Shown here: positions 13,258-25,038 of the stretch, one piece after another
Layout of the letters: the number at the start of each line of letters is the position of its first letter
Position numbering within the stretch: position 1 is the first letter of the stretch
DNA from: Lantana camara
Taxonomy: Eukaryota; Streptophyta; Magnoliopsida; Lamiales; Verbenaceae
Assembly: GCA_037501455.1 (NCBI GenBank)
Contig: CM074855.1
Coordinates: 54,939,001-55,003,000 of the forward strand
Direction: 5' to 3'
DNA: 64,000 nt
Position numbers and translations under genes: made by a program
Notes under the pieces: generated by a model
What the model was told of the DNA's origin: nothing
The model's input: only the letters and a program-made list of their open reading frames with translations
Databases searched by the model: none

Positions 13258-16200
13258 TAACGAAGAACGAGAGCGTCATTATTTCAGAAGTATCAGTTCG
13301 TAAAATTGAAGTACTGAAAACAGAAATTAAAGTATTGTTGTATTTAACATAGAGTATGAATATTCGAAAATAATGTGTTCCAACACAATACGATTATTGG
13401 AGCATTAAATTGAGATTTAGTGAAACCTAGGTGTCTATTCGTAAAGGGCGAAGTATGATTATCCGATAACAAGGTGTTCATCGGATATTTCGAAACAACG
13501 AGTGTCATTGCTTCAAAAGTATTAATTCGTAAAATTGGGATATGTATATGCATAGTAAGGAGAAATAACTTAAAAACATTTCATAAAGATGAAATCTCTA
13601 CATATATTGTTAGAAACACATGTATTTACGAGAAAGTGATTAAATATTTCGGGAAAACACAAGTTCAAATTTGATCCCAACTTAATATTACAATGTATTA
13701 AATCATAAATCGAATAATGAAGAACGAGAGGGTTATTATTTCTGAAGTATCAGTTCGTAAAATTGAAGTACTGAAAACAGAAACTGAAGTATTGTTGCAT
13801 TTAACATAGAGTTTGAATATTCGAAAACAAGGTGTTCCAACACAATACGATTATTGGAGCATTAAATTGAGATTCAGTGAAACCTAGGTGTCTATTCGTA
13901 AAGGGCGAAGTATGATTATCCGATAATAAGGTGTTCATCGGATATTTCGAAATAACGAGTGTCATTGCTTCAAAAGTATTAATTCGTAAAATTGGGATAT
14001 GTATATGCATAATAAGGAGAAATAACTTAAAAACATTTCATAAAGATGAAATCTCTACATATATTGTTAGAAACAAATGTAATTACGAGAAAGTGATTAA
14101 ATATTTCGGGAAAACACAAGTTCAAATTTGATCCCAACTTAATATTACAATGTATTAAATCATAAATCGAATAACGAAGAACGAGAGTGCCACTATTTAT
14201 GAAGTATCAATTCGTAAAATTGAAGTACCGAAAACAGAAATTGAAGTATTGTTGCATTTAACATAGAGTTTGAATATTCGAAAATAAGGTGTTCAAACAC
14301 AATACGATTATTGGAGCATTAAATTGAGATTTAGTGAAACCTAGGTGTCTATTCGTAAAGGGCGAAGTATGATTATCCGATAACAAGGTGTTCATCGGAT
14401 ATTTCGAAACAACGAGTGTCACTGCTTCAAAAGTATTAATTCGTAAAATTGGGATATGTATATGCATAGTAAGGAGAAATAACTTAAAAACATTTCATAA
14501 AGATGAAATCTCTACATATATTGTTAGAAACACATGTAATTACGAGAAAGTGATTAAATATTTCGGGAAAACACAAGTTCAAATTTGATCCCAACTTAAT
14601 ATTACAATGTATTAAATCATAAATCGAATAATGAAGAACGAGAGGGTTATTATTTCTGAAGTATCAGTTCGTAAAATTGAAGTACTGAAAACAGAAACTG
14701 AAGTATTGTTGCATTTAACATAGAGTTTGAATATTCGAAAACAAGGTGTTCCAACACAATACGGTTGTTGGAGCATTAAATTGAAATTCAGTGAAACCTA
14801 GGTGTCTATTCGTAAAGGGCGAAGTATGATTATCCGATAACAAGGTGTTCATCGGATATTTCGAAACAACGAGTGTCATTGCTTCAAAAGTATTAATTCG
14901 TAAAATTGGGATATGTATATGCATAGTGAGGAGAAATAACTTAAAAACATTTCATAAAGATGAAATCTCTACATATATTGTTAGAAACACGTGTATTTAC
15001 GAGAAAGTGATTAAATATTTCGGGAAAACACAAGTTCAAATTTGATCCCAACTTAATATTACAATGTATTAAATCATAGATCGAATAACGAAGAACGAGA
15101 GCGTCATTATTTCTGAAGTATCAGTTCGTAAAATTGAAGTACTGAAAACATAAATTGAAGTATTGTTGCATTTAACATAGAGTTTGAATATTCGAAAATA
15201 AGGTGTTCCAACACAATACGATTATTGGAGCATTAAATTGAGATTCAGTGAAACCTAGGTGTCTATTCGTAAAGGGCGAAGTATGATTATCCGATAACAA
15301 GGTGTTCATCGGATATTTCGAAAGAACGAGTGTCATTGCTTCAAAATTATTAATTCGTAAAATTGGGATATGTATATGCATAGTAAGGAGAAATAACTTA
15401 AAAACATTTCATAAAGATGAAATCTCTACATATATTGTTAGAAACACATGTATTTACGAGAAAGTGATTAAATATTTCGGGAAAACACAAGTTCAAATTT
15501 GATCCCAACTTAATGTTACAATGTATTAAATCATAAATCGAATAATGAAGAACGAGAGGGTTATTATTTCTGAAGTATCAGTTCGTAAAATTGAAGTACT
15601 GAAAACAGAAAATGAAGTATTGTTGCATTTAACATAGAGTTTGAATATTCGAAAACAAGGTGTTCCAACACAATACGATTATTGGAGCATTAAATTGAGA
15701 TTCAATGAAACCTAGGTGTCTATTTGTAAAGGGCGAAGTATGATTATCCGATAACAAGGTGTTCATCAGATATTTCGCTATAACGAGTGTCATTGCTTCA
15801 AAAGTATTAATTCGTAAAATTGGGATATGTATATGCATAATAAGGAGAAATAACTTAAAAACATTTGATAAAGATGAAATCTCTACATATATTGTTAGAA
15901 ACACATGTAATTACGAGAAAGTGATTAAATATTTCGGGAAAACACAAGTTCAAATTTGATCCCAACTTAATATTACAATGTATTAAATCATAAATCGAAA
16001 AACGAAGAACGAGAGCGCCACTTTTTATGAAGTATCAATTCGTAAAATTGAAGTACTGAAAACAGAAATTGAAGTATTGTTGCATTTAACATAGAGTTTG
16101 AATATTCGAAAACAAGGTGTTCCAACACAATACGATTATTGGAGCATTAAATTGAGATTCAGTGAAACCTAGGTGTCTATTCGTAAAGGGCGAAGTATGA

Positions 16201-17851
16201 TTATCCGATAATAAGGTGTTCATCGGATATTTCGAAATAACGAGTGTCATTGCTTCAAAAGTATTAATTCGTAAAATTGGGATATGTATATGCATAATAA
16301 GGAGAAATAACTTAAAAACATTTCATAAAGATGAAATCTCTACATATATTGTTAGAAACACATGTAATTACGAGAAAGTGATTAAATATTTCGGGAAAAC
16401 ACAAGTTCAAATTTGATCCCAACTTAATATTACAATGTATTAAATCATAAATCGAATAACGAAGAACGAGAGCGCCACTTTTTATGAAGTATCAATTCGT
16501 AAAATTGAAGTACTGAAAACAGAAATTGAAGTATTGTTGCATTTAACATAGAGTTTGAATATTCGAAAATAAGGTGTTCCAACACAATACGATTATTGGA
16601 GCATTAAATTGAGATTTAGTGAAACCTAGGTGTCTATTCGTAAAGGGCGAAGTATGATTATCCGATAACAAGGTGTTCATCGGATATTTCGAAACAACGA
16701 GTGTCACTGCTTCAAAAGTATTAATTCGTAAAATTGGGATATGTATATGCATTGTAAGGAGAAATAACTTAAAAACATTTCATAAAGATGAAATCTCTAC
16801 ATATATTGTTAGAAACACATGTAATTACGAGAAAGTGATTAAATATTTCGGGAAAACACAAGTTCAAATTTGATCCCAACTTAATGTTACAATGTATTAA
16901 ATCATAAATCGAATAATGAAGAACGAGAGGGTTATTATTTCTGAAGTATCAGTTCGTAAAATTGAAGTACTGAAAACAGAAAATGAAGTATTGTTGCATT
17001 TAACATAGAGTTTGAATATTCGAAAACAAGGTGTTCCAACACAATACGATTATTGTAGCATTAAATTGAGATTCAATGAAACCTATGTGTCTATTCGTAA
17101 AGGGCGAAGTATGATTATCCGATAACAAGGTGTTCATCAGATATTTCGCTATAACGAGTGTCATTGCTTCAAAAGTATTAATTCGTAAAATTGGGATATG
17201 TATATGCATAATAAGGAGAAATAACTTAAAAACATTTGATAAAGATGAAATCTGTACATATATTGTTAGAAACACTTGTAATTACGAGAAAGTGATTAAA
17301 TATTTAGGGAAAACACAAGTTCAAATTTGATCCCAACATAATATTACAATGTATTAAATCATAAATCGAATAACGAAGAACGAGAGCGTCATTATTTCTG
17401 AAGTATCAGTTCGTAAAATTGAAGTACTGAAAACAGAAATTGAAGTATTGTTGCATTTAACATAGAGTTTGAATATTCGAAAATAAGGTTTTGCAACACA
17501 ATACGATTATTGGAGCATTAAATTGAGATTCAGTGAAACCTAGGTCTCTATTCGTAAATGGCGAAGTATGATTATCCGATAACAAGGTGTTCATCGGATA
17601 TTTCGAAACAACGAGTGTCATCGCTTCGAAAGTATTAATTCGTAAAATTGGGATATGTACATGCAAAGTATGGAGAAATAACTTAAAAACATTTCATAAA
17701 GATGAAATCTCTACATATATTGTTAGAAACACATGTAATTACGAGAAAGTGATTAAATATTTCGGGAAAACACAAGTTCAAATTTGATCCCAACTTAATA
17801 TTACAATGTATTAAATCATAAATCGAATAATGAAGAACGAGAGGGTTATTA
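13258..17851 (+). repeat. Irregular satellite segment left of the retrotransposon
   Basis: Monomers at 13344, 13801, 14258, 14715, 15172, 15629, 16086, 16543, 17000 and 17457, all spaced 457 bp. Some types recur: 13801 resembles 16086, 14258 resembles 16543, and 15629 resembles 17000. This suggests remnants of a 3- to 5-monomer order, but no clean HOR is visible. The last monomer (17457) carries several private changes, among them GGTTTTGCAACAC and GTACATGCAAAGTATGG. Confidence 0.75.
17847..17851 (+). repeat. Left target-site duplication TATTA
   Basis: TATTA directly precedes the TG of the 5' LTR and is repeated right after the 3' LTR at 29119-29123. With one copy removed, the flanks give GGGTTATTATTTCTG, which is exactly the uninterrupted sequence in sister monomers such as that near 31856-31870. 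Confidence 0.97.
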
Positions 17852-18688
17852 TGTAACGCCCCAGTTTTTCAGTTTTAAATAATGTGGCGTATTTATTTAT
17901 AAATTGCGCGATTTAATTATTTAATTATATGATTAATTGTTTATAAATGTTTATATTTGTTAAACTATAGACTATTGCTATTTTAATTTAATTCATTCTA
18001 TTTCAACTTGATATTTAGTGTTCAATTCTTAAATTAAGGTTTCATGTTACCTTAACTATTTTGGTAATTTCAATAATTAATTTGCACATGCTATAAGTTG
18101 GCTTTAAAATTATTTAATATGGAATTTAAGTTTTAGTAATTCATTTATAACAATATGAACTCGTTCTTGCGCATGAGTGTTCTATTTGTGCTTCGTTCAT
18201 ATATGTAATGATATCGGATTGGTATAGAAATTTAATATGTCGTAAATATGTGTGTTGCAAACATGTCTATGTGCTCGGTTTATGTTTTCGAATTCATTTG
18301 ACGCGTTAACGAATTTAATTTTGATTGTGGAACCAAATCGGGGGCTAACGAGCAATTAGCGCACCCTTGGTTCCGTACGTGATATCTTGAGCTCGGGAAT
18401 TCGGATTCGAATTCCGACACCTCCGTTGCCTTCGTATCGACGATTCGGAGCCAATGGAACAAGCCTCATACCTTTCTGAAATCATTAAGACCTCCGAAAT
18501 CCAACCGTAACGGACAACTCGTGCAAGAAGAACTCCTTTTGTTGACTAGTCTCCTTGGTGGGACCCTTTTTACTTAACCAAACCTAACCAAAGATTAACC
18601 ATGACTTGTGTACCTTGGGTTAAGCCTTTCTCTTCCCCTTTAGCTCTGAAAAACCGAGAGAAATATCCCCCTTTTCTGCAACTACTGA

Positions 18689-18725
18689 TCGAGAGAGAGA
18701 GAGATAGAGGAGAAGAGAGGAAAAC
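18689..18725 (+). repeat. GA-rich tract in the 5' LTR
   Basis: A purine-only or nearly purine-only stretch built on GAGAGAGAGA followed by GAGGAGAAGAGAGG. GA/CT tracts are common in plant promoters and leader regions. It lies about 60 bp before AATCTTCAAG|GTATGA (donor-like GT at 18784-18785), so this part of the LTR looks like a plant leader exon followed by an intron. The 3' LTR copy is about 7223 bp downstream. Confidence 0.5.
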
Positions 18726-19674
18726 TTGGCCAATCTTGTAATTTTGAGCTCAAATCACTTCCTTCTTTCATCCAATCTTCAAGGTATGAATATTTATGTC
18801 TTCTCTACTCTATTATTCTTGATTTCATCTATTTACAACATGATTTGGATCAGATTTGGTTAGGGTTTGAGTGTTGGGTTTTGTATGAACTTTTGGGGAT
18901 TTTTGCTCTAGTGACCTATTTGCTTGTGTAGCTGATTTCCTTGCTTATAAATGATTATATGAACTTGTTTCTTGACCCATTTCTTTCCTAACTGATAGTA
19001 TATGATGTTAGGAGGATTTCATCTCTTGACCCTTTTATGAAATTATGAGATATGGAGCTCCAAACTTGATGTTCAAACTGTTTCCCCTGTTTTCGAACTG
19101 CTGTGTGAGATTTGGTGTTGTTGCATGATCATATGGTCTCCTTTTCGTGTGAAAATGCATGGAGTTGATGTACACTCATTGTTCTATATGTTAGCATTCA
19201 TGCTTTAAGTATTTGGTTCCATTTGAAGCCTCAAAACCGCAAGACATGGCCTGTTCTTATGCATGATCTTTGACAGAATTGTTGCGGTTGAGTTTGGTAA
19301 CTTGTTGGTCCTTCTAATGTGCTTTAAATTGTACCATTTTGCATTTATATGATGTATATTAGTTTTTTGGTATGTTATCATGCATTCCCCAAAGTTTCAG
19401 ATCCAAATTCAAGCCCTAAGTACTTGATCAAGGCATGATAGAATCATTAGGGCTCATATGTCCGATTGTAGCGACCCAGTTTCGTTTCACGGTTTCGATG
19501 ATCTTAACGTGTGATTTAGCTTTTTCACTCTAAATGAAAAATGTTCACAACATGCCAAATATGTTTCATATTAAGTTTCAGAGCATTTGGAGTTCATTTG
19601 GTATGCCTTTGGATTGAGTTTGTTTGAGTTCAGTTTTGCCGGTTAGGTCTTGCACGCGCCTCAAGTTCTATACC

Positions 19675-19726
19675 GTGACACCCCCGTGTCTCATTTACTC
19701 ATAAGAGGGAGACATGGGCGTGTCAC
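19675..19726 (+). repeat. LTR hairpin 1 (imperfect inverted repeat, 18-bp arms)
   Basis: Arm 19675-19692 (GTGACACCCCCGTGTCTC) pairs with 19709-19726 (GAGACATGGGCGTGTCAC) at 16 of 18 positions across a 16-bp loop. It is the first of three adjacent inverted repeats sharing a CCCGTG-type core. The copy in the 3' LTR is at 26898-26949. Confidence 0.8.
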
Positions 19727-19746
19727 ACCTTCTGGGAAGCTCTGTA

Positions 19747-19768
19747 CTGAGCCATGCCCGTGGCTCAG
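19747..19768 (+). repeat. LTR hairpin 2 (perfect 8-bp stem)
   Basis: CTGAGCCA (19747-19754) and TGGCTCAG (19761-19768) pair perfectly around the loop TGCCCG. The copy in the 3' LTR is at 26970-26991. Confidence 0.8.
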
Positions 19769-19782
19769 TTGGGCTAGGGTTG

Positions 19783-19800
19783 GTGACACCCCCGTGTCAC
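19783..19800 (+). repeat. LTR hairpin 3 (perfect 7-bp stem)
   Basis: GTGACAC and GTGTCAC pair perfectly around the loop CCCC. The left arm repeats the start of hairpin 1, so the cluster probably grew by local duplication. The copy in the 3' LTR is at 27006-27023. Confidence 0.8.
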
Positions 19801-20527
19801 TTCCCATGTGCAGTCTTTGTTGCTTCCTTTTCGGTTTTTGATTTGTTTCACCTCTTGAATGACTTTATCTCCTTTTGTGTTGAACTATGAACTTGTTTTG
19901 CTATATGTTGGGAGCATTATGGTTTAATTTCATGGCATTTGGATGTGCTATAGGCATGCTTTTACTTAATGCCGTTTATGTGTGTTTATATATCGCTTAT
20001 GAATAGCATCACTTATTTTCTATAGAATAAGACTTCTTCTTGTTGTCAAACTTTGGATATATGCTATGTTATGTAATATGAAGTATGTGGTAGCATTATG
20101 GAAGAGCTTGAATATGTTCTATGCTCCTATTTGAGTTCTTGAATTAAATTGATTGGACATATGAATTGAAGAATTTGAATGAATTGGTTATATGATTTTC
20201 ATGACTTAATATGATCTTTATGCCTACATATCATGCTTGTGCATTGCCGTGCGTCATATATGGTTCATTTAGAGTCTTGAGTCTCACGAACACGTCTTGT
20301 GGTCTTTTGTACAGTTTATCTCCAGGGTGGAGAGCTTTTGATCGTTCAGGCACTTGGTGCTCGATCCTTGTTTCTTCACGGTTAAGGTGAGGGTGGTTTT
20401 TGTTTTAGCTATGTAACAAACCCTACAACCCTTATGTGAAAAGCTTTGGCCAAAACCTTATGATTATATATATATGATTTTCAAATGGAGTTATTGAGTA
20501 AACCCTTCTGAATTATGCGTATGAGCG

Positions 20528-20535
20528 TATATAAA
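20528..20535 (+). promoter_or_regulatory. Candidate TATA box in the 5' LTR
   Basis: TATATAAA, a good plant TATA-box match, sits about two thirds into the LTR. A start some 30 bp downstream, with polyadenylation near 21360-21390 in the 3' LTR equivalent, would give a plausible R region. Nothing else fixes it, and other AT-rich TATA-like runs exist (for example near 20464-20475). The 3' LTR copy is at 27751-27758. Confidence 0.3.
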
Positions 20536-21357
20536 CTTAAAAATGGTTTTGTAATGAGGCTATGCTCCAAACCGTGTGTCTTCATGCTAGCTACGGAATA
20601 GGATGACACGGAGAGGTACGTATATAGCATATGCCGAATTACACGGTAAGGTATGATTCTTATAGTATGATTGATCGAGTAAACATTGATTGATCGAGTA
20701 AATATTGATCGAGTAAACCCTTTTCAAATGGATAATGATGGATATGGTATGATTCTTATGAATCAAATGTTTTGGCGAGAAAAGATTGATTGATTGATTG
20801 CACTGATTGGGGCCCAGGGGCTTGGTGTGAGTGGGGACCCGAGGAGGCAAGGGCTGACGGTAAACCCTCACACTAGTCCCACTATTGAACAGCGGTACCG
20901 GACCTCGTCATGAGATTGGCGGGGAAAGGGAGCTGAGTGCCATCTGGGGAATCATGTAACCCCTTTTGGCCAATGATTGGGTGGTCGGGCCTTGCAAACC
21001 CACCACCAACCCGGAGGAAGAAGGTTGGAACTTATTTATGATTGAAATGATTGATTGACTGATTGATTATCGATTGATAGGCACTGTGCGGGAAGGCCGG
21101 GAATCGGATTGCCCAAACAATATATTTAGGACATGATTTATGGTCTGTGTGTATTATGATATATTGCATGATCGCTTAATCAATATATTAATGATATTTG
21201 TCGTACACGGTCGGAGTTTGGATGGAGATTGTGCACGCTCACTCGCCGAGCCTTATATTTATGTATGATTTATGAATGTAATGAATTTAATATGAGTTAG
21301 TCGTAAAAGTCGAGCATTGTTTATCTATTTTCTTGCCCTTTTTGGGAACTAAATTCA

Positions 21358-21363
21358 AATAAA
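21358..21363 (+). terminator. Candidate polyadenylation signal in the LTR
   Basis: AATAAA lies about 540 bp from the LTR end. In the 3' LTR (28581-28586) it could direct 3'-end formation of the element RNA. It is a six-base match in AT-rich sequence, so support is weak. Confidence 0.25.
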
Positions 21364-21903
21364 ACCTTGCTCGGGATTTATGACTTGCATGTGCATATTT
21401 TATATATATGTATCGCTCCTGCTCACTCAGTCTTCTAGAGACTGACCCCTCTCCCTCCCCACTCTTTTAGTGTGCAGGTTTGATCTTTGGAGTTTCGGGC
21501 TAGGCGGAGGTGTTTGAAGTCTTTAAGTGGTCGAGTTAGTTAGGAGAGTCTCTGCACTCATTTATGTATTGGAATCATGTATGATTCATTCTATTATATC
21601 ATGAATTTGAATAATTATGAAATTGTTAGTGAATTGCTCTTACGGGGTATTGTTATGTTTTAAAAGAGGCCTGAAGAGCCCAAATTCCGTTTATGGTTGA
21701 CTTTGGCTTTGCTGCATTATATTTTGTGGATTGGTAACCATTGCAGGGTCTAGCTCCGCCTGGCTTAGGAAGGTTTTTTTTTTTTATGTTTGTCTCCCGT
21801 TCGCTATGGTTTGATACGGGTGCGGATTTACTGTTTCGTTACTCGTGTTGAGCCATAGTGCGGGGGATGTGGTGCCTCACGTGCGGGGTGCTACATCCTT
21901 AAG

Positions 21904-21916
21904 TGGTATCAGAGCC
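21904..21916 (+). other. Primer-binding site, initiator Met-tRNA type
   Basis: TGGTATCAGAGCC begins eight bases after the 5' LTR end. It matches the well-known PBS complementary to the 3' end of plant initiator Met-tRNA, used by many Ty3/gypsy chromoviruses and Ty1/copia elements. It fixes the element orientation as +. Confidence 0.93.
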
Positions 21917-21931
21917 CGGTTGCAAAACCGG
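21916..21931 (+). other. GNRA-capped hairpin overlapping the PBS end
   Basis: CCGGTT-GCAA-AACCGG forms a perfect 6-bp stem with a GCAA loop, which fits the GNRA tetraloop rule. It starts at the last base of the PBS match. In retroviruses and LTR elements, packaging and dimerisation structures often lie in this leader. That role here is inference. Confidence 0.6.
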
Positions 21932-24821
21932 TGTTCTTGAGTCGTGTTTGAGTCAGTTAGGTCGCACGGCATAGGAACAACTTGTTAATGTGTACATTGC
22001 ATCGTTTTGGCATGGATATTTGACACTAATTGTTGGAAATTGCTTATTATATATATACAATCTACGCTTTCATTTAGTTGCTTTAAGTGTTGCAATTTGC
22101 ATTCTGTGTGCCTTGATTCATTTAACTACGTGTCATAAGCATACGCTAATCTTCATGCATCCATATTTGAGTTGATCTTTCTTATATAGGTTACTATCAT
22201 GCGAACAAAGCTACCATTCACACCAACTACAATTGACAAGGTAATTTGAATGCCGAGTGTTCAAATTCCGTGGCATGTACAATGGAACTACCTATCAAGG
22301 CTCGTATCATGGGAGGAAGCTTGGATCACGGGAAGGTTCATCAATCTGGCCCTACCTACAAACCTTGAAGGTTCTCAACATACAAGAATTGCAAAGACTC
22401 AAGTTTCGACTTAAGGGATGCGTGAGACAACAAGAGGGGTGTGGAACTCTTCACCACCCCGATTTTTGGAGACATCTAATACAAGAGTAAATGCCCCCAA
22501 GGTTCACCTTTGAAGCTCCGAGTTTGGAATGGTTGAGTGATTGGAAGGTCAAATTGGGAAGCTTCAAGGAGTCGGATACATGATGTGTTAAAAAGGGATT
22601 CGACTCAACTCAGATGCAAGGATTGGGAGCCGTTAATCACAAGGCTCATTATGAGGTGAAATATGGAAGCTCACTTGATGCGAATATAAGCGTGGGATAA
22701 CGAATGGACGCAAGGCAAAAGGGACTTATAAGCATCAAGGAATACAAATTACGTCATCTTCTTGGAACCTTGGAACATGGAGACATCAAGAAGCAAGCAA
22801 GAATGGAAAGCGTTATTATGGGTGAATTATGCGTGTAGATCGGAAACAAAGGATAAGCTAAAGGAACTTTAACCGTAGGGGACATCAAGATGAAGATTTG
22901 GACGACCTTTGGAGGTTGATGCTTGGAAGTACGTTGAGGGGTAAACTCCATTGACAAATAAGATCTCAAATTCAAGAATAGTACGTTCGGGCCATGGGAT
23001 ATATAAATGGATGAAGAAGATTAGGGAGATTCGAAGACCATGGAAAGCTAAGGAATTATTGATGTCTTCAAAGGAAGTTACAATCATGGGAATGAGGAAC
23101 ACGTCATCAAGCTAAAAGCTTACCACCTCAGTGACAGGTTCTGCATATTCATGGCATAAGCATCATGCATCAATTTAAATTAATTGCTTTCTGTATCTAT
23201 ATGTACGTTTATGTTTAATTATTATAATTCCTTCAACATGTTGCATTGTTGCATCTTTGACTGTTTACTAAGTGCATTGGCATGTTAATCCAACATGCAT
23301 GGCTTAGTGTTTAATTGATAGGGAATGACTCCACCTTGTTCATCAAGCTATTCATTAATCAAGGCTTACTCGAATCAAGATGAGAAGAATAGTTGGGTTA
23401 TATTTTGGAGTTCCGGGCATATAGCTTAGCTAGCACAATCTACACCGAAGAAACTAAGTTGAAGAGTTTTGGAGAAACCTTAATCTCAGAGGCGAAGTAA
23501 CGAATTCAACTGAAACTTTCAAATAAGGGAGCTTTGAGTAGGAAATAATGTAAGTCCTTTTTGACCCTTGAAAGGATTATCTTTAGTTGAAGAATGGAAA
23601 TACAACAGGGGATTAAATTGGTCTCGATTTCAAGAAGAGAAAGAAAGAGAAGAGTTGGTGATTAGAAGGGAGAAATTATTGAAGGGTTTGAATTAAACCT
23701 TAGGAGTGAATTAAAGAAGCAGAAGTGGCTCAGCAAAAATTTCAAGGAAAGAAGGATTCATGGAGTTAGACATGTAAGAGCGAAAAATTCTAAGGGGGAG
23801 AGCACTACCGAGAGGTGAGTTGGAGGATGGGAAAGGTGCTCGAATGAATATGTTAGGAGTAATAACGAGGATGCAAATTAAGAAGAATCTGGGAGTCCTA
23901 AGGGTGGTGATTAGGAATGAATAAGATGGTGCTTATGGTTAAGTTATTAAGAGGGAAGCTACGTATGGAATTCTGGTCGGGAGATAATGGAATCATAAGA
24001 AGGTTTCTATGGATTTCTAAGCTAGTATTAACAAGGGGGAAAATCAAATCAAGCTATCACATACGGGGATGGTGTCAGTCAAGATTTATTCAACGAAGTA
24101 TGAAGGGGTCCAAGATAATATCATCGAGTTATTAGTTATATCAACGGTAATCTACAAGGAAGCTTAAGTAGAGACCAAATGGAAAAAGGATGATAATTGG
24201 AGTATTGGTCTCAAATTTCAAGAATCATCAAGAACCTTCTATCTTCGGTGAAGGAAATATGGGACCAGTTATCAAATATAACGTTGAGGGAGATCAAAAG
24301 GGAATGAACGGATAATGGGAATGGAAGGTGGGAAAAGATTTGTGCTGAGAGAGACTATAAGAATAAATCGTAAGGTTGGGATTAAATCATCAAGTTTGCT
24401 CAAGAGTGGTGATCCTCGGGGATATGTTAAGCACCGATTTGGATAAGGATTGAAGAAGTTGGGTAGCAGTACAAGTTAGAAAGGATTTAAGGATATAATC
24501 CTTAAGGAATTTACCAATCGTTTCGCCGGGGAACCCTGAAGAGGTTCACGACAAGTTGGGCACCGAGTTACATTCAGGACAGATCATACCTTGGACAACG
24601 ACAACTCACAAATCTGAATTTTCGCAACTACGGTGAACGGTACTTATAGCATTCATGATACATGCACCCATGCAAATTTAACTTTTATAATTTTTATGTT
24701 AGGTGCTTTGATCTGTAATGTGTTAAATTACTTGGTGTAATTGAATATCTTTGTGGGCGACGTTTCTTACTTGCTTTGGGTGATTTCCGTGATTATAATC
24801 TTGGTTTTGCGTGAGTTGCCT

Positions 24822-25015
24822 GGGAGTATTGGAGACTCCCTTGTTTATTTTCGGTTGAGAGACGGGGTGCTCTCTTGTTTATAGGAGACGGGGATTCTCT
24901 TATTTTGTTTGAGAGACGGGGTACTCTCTTTACTTGCGAGAGACGGGGTTCTCTCATTGCTGCTTGAGAGACGGGGCTCTCTCCTTGTTGCTTGTGAGAG
25001 ACGGGGAATCTCTCA
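24822..25015 (+). repeat. Array of seven short hairpins with GACGGGG core
   Basis: Seven tandem stem-loops at 24822-24840 (GGGAGT/ACTCCC), 24857-24874, 24883-24901, 24911-24928, 24938-24955, 24966-24981 and 24995-25015 (TGAGAGA/TCTCTCA). Six share a GAGAC-GGGG core with a CGGGG-containing loop; the first has a different loop but keeps a paired stem. Stem sequences differ between units yet stay complementary. Units are spaced about 26-35 bp and separated by T-rich linkers such as TTGTTT or TTGCTGCTT. I do not recognise this as a described element. It probably acts as structured RNA, if it acts at all. Confidence 0.8.
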
Positions 25016-25038
25016 TTGGTTGTTTTCAGGCGTATTAT

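Larger units (their letters stand above)
1..17851 (+). repeat. Satellite array, left block (about 457-bp monomer)
   Basis: Head-to-tail tandem repeat of an AT-rich monomer of about 457 bp, all in one orientation. With the phase set at the motif TTAACATAG, monomers start at 254, 711, 1168, 1604, 2062, 2519, 2976, 3407, 3864, 4321, 4757, 5215, 5672, 6129, 6560, 7017, 7474, 7931, 8367, 8825, 9282, 9739, 10170, 10627, 11084, 11520, 11978, 12435, 12892, 13344, 13801, 14258, 14715, 15172, 15629, 16086, 16543, 17000 and 17457. Positions 1-253 are the end of an earlier monomer, and the last one is cut by the retrotransposon. Length variants come from a 21-bp deletion, a 5-bp deletion and a 1-bp insertion. 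No gene, RNA gene or second repeat family is visible in the block. A centromeric or pericentromeric location is inferred from the array type and is not shown. Confidence 0.98.
17852..21895 (+). repeat. 5' LTR (4044 bp)
   Basis: Begins TGTAACGCCCC and ends GGGGTGCTACA; the ends form an imperfect inverted repeat (9 of 11). It aligns to the 3' LTR with a constant offset of 7223, so no net indel is present. Substitutions seen by eye are at 18258, 19345, 19483, 20824, 21263 and 21809. It holds a GA-rich tract at 18689-18725, a hairpin cluster at 19675-19800, short GATT and TTGATCGAGTAAA tandem copies near 20670-20800, and a T-run near 21774-21785. U3, R and U5 limits cannot be fixed without transcript data. 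Open frames inside it are duplicated with the LTR and look non-coding. Confidence 0.97.

Noticed and set aside
18280..18462. 60-codon - strand frame in the LTR (copy at 25503-25685), and a 94-codon - strand frame at 20587-20871 (copy at 27810-28094)
   Set aside because: Low-complexity or composition-driven, antisense to the element, with no family resemblance.
18861..18875. Telomere-like TTAGGGTTT in the LTR
   Set aside because: A single occurrence, not a tandem array. ATTTAGGGAAAA in the satellite is likewise unrelated.
19650..19841. 63-codon open frame in the LTR (copy at 26873-27064)
   Set aside because: It spans the hairpin cluster, shows no recognisable domain and exists twice only because the LTR does.
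20670..20800. GATT and TTGATCGAGTAAA short tandem copies as a functional minisatellite
   Set aside because: Only three or four imperfect copies, present in both LTRs. Too little to support a separate function.
22257..22490. 77-codon frame in the internal domain as a possible gag remnant
   Set aside because: No zinc knuckle or other Gag feature, and stops interrupt all frames on both sides. The same applies to the frames at 23917-24135, 22754-22975 and 22869-23102.
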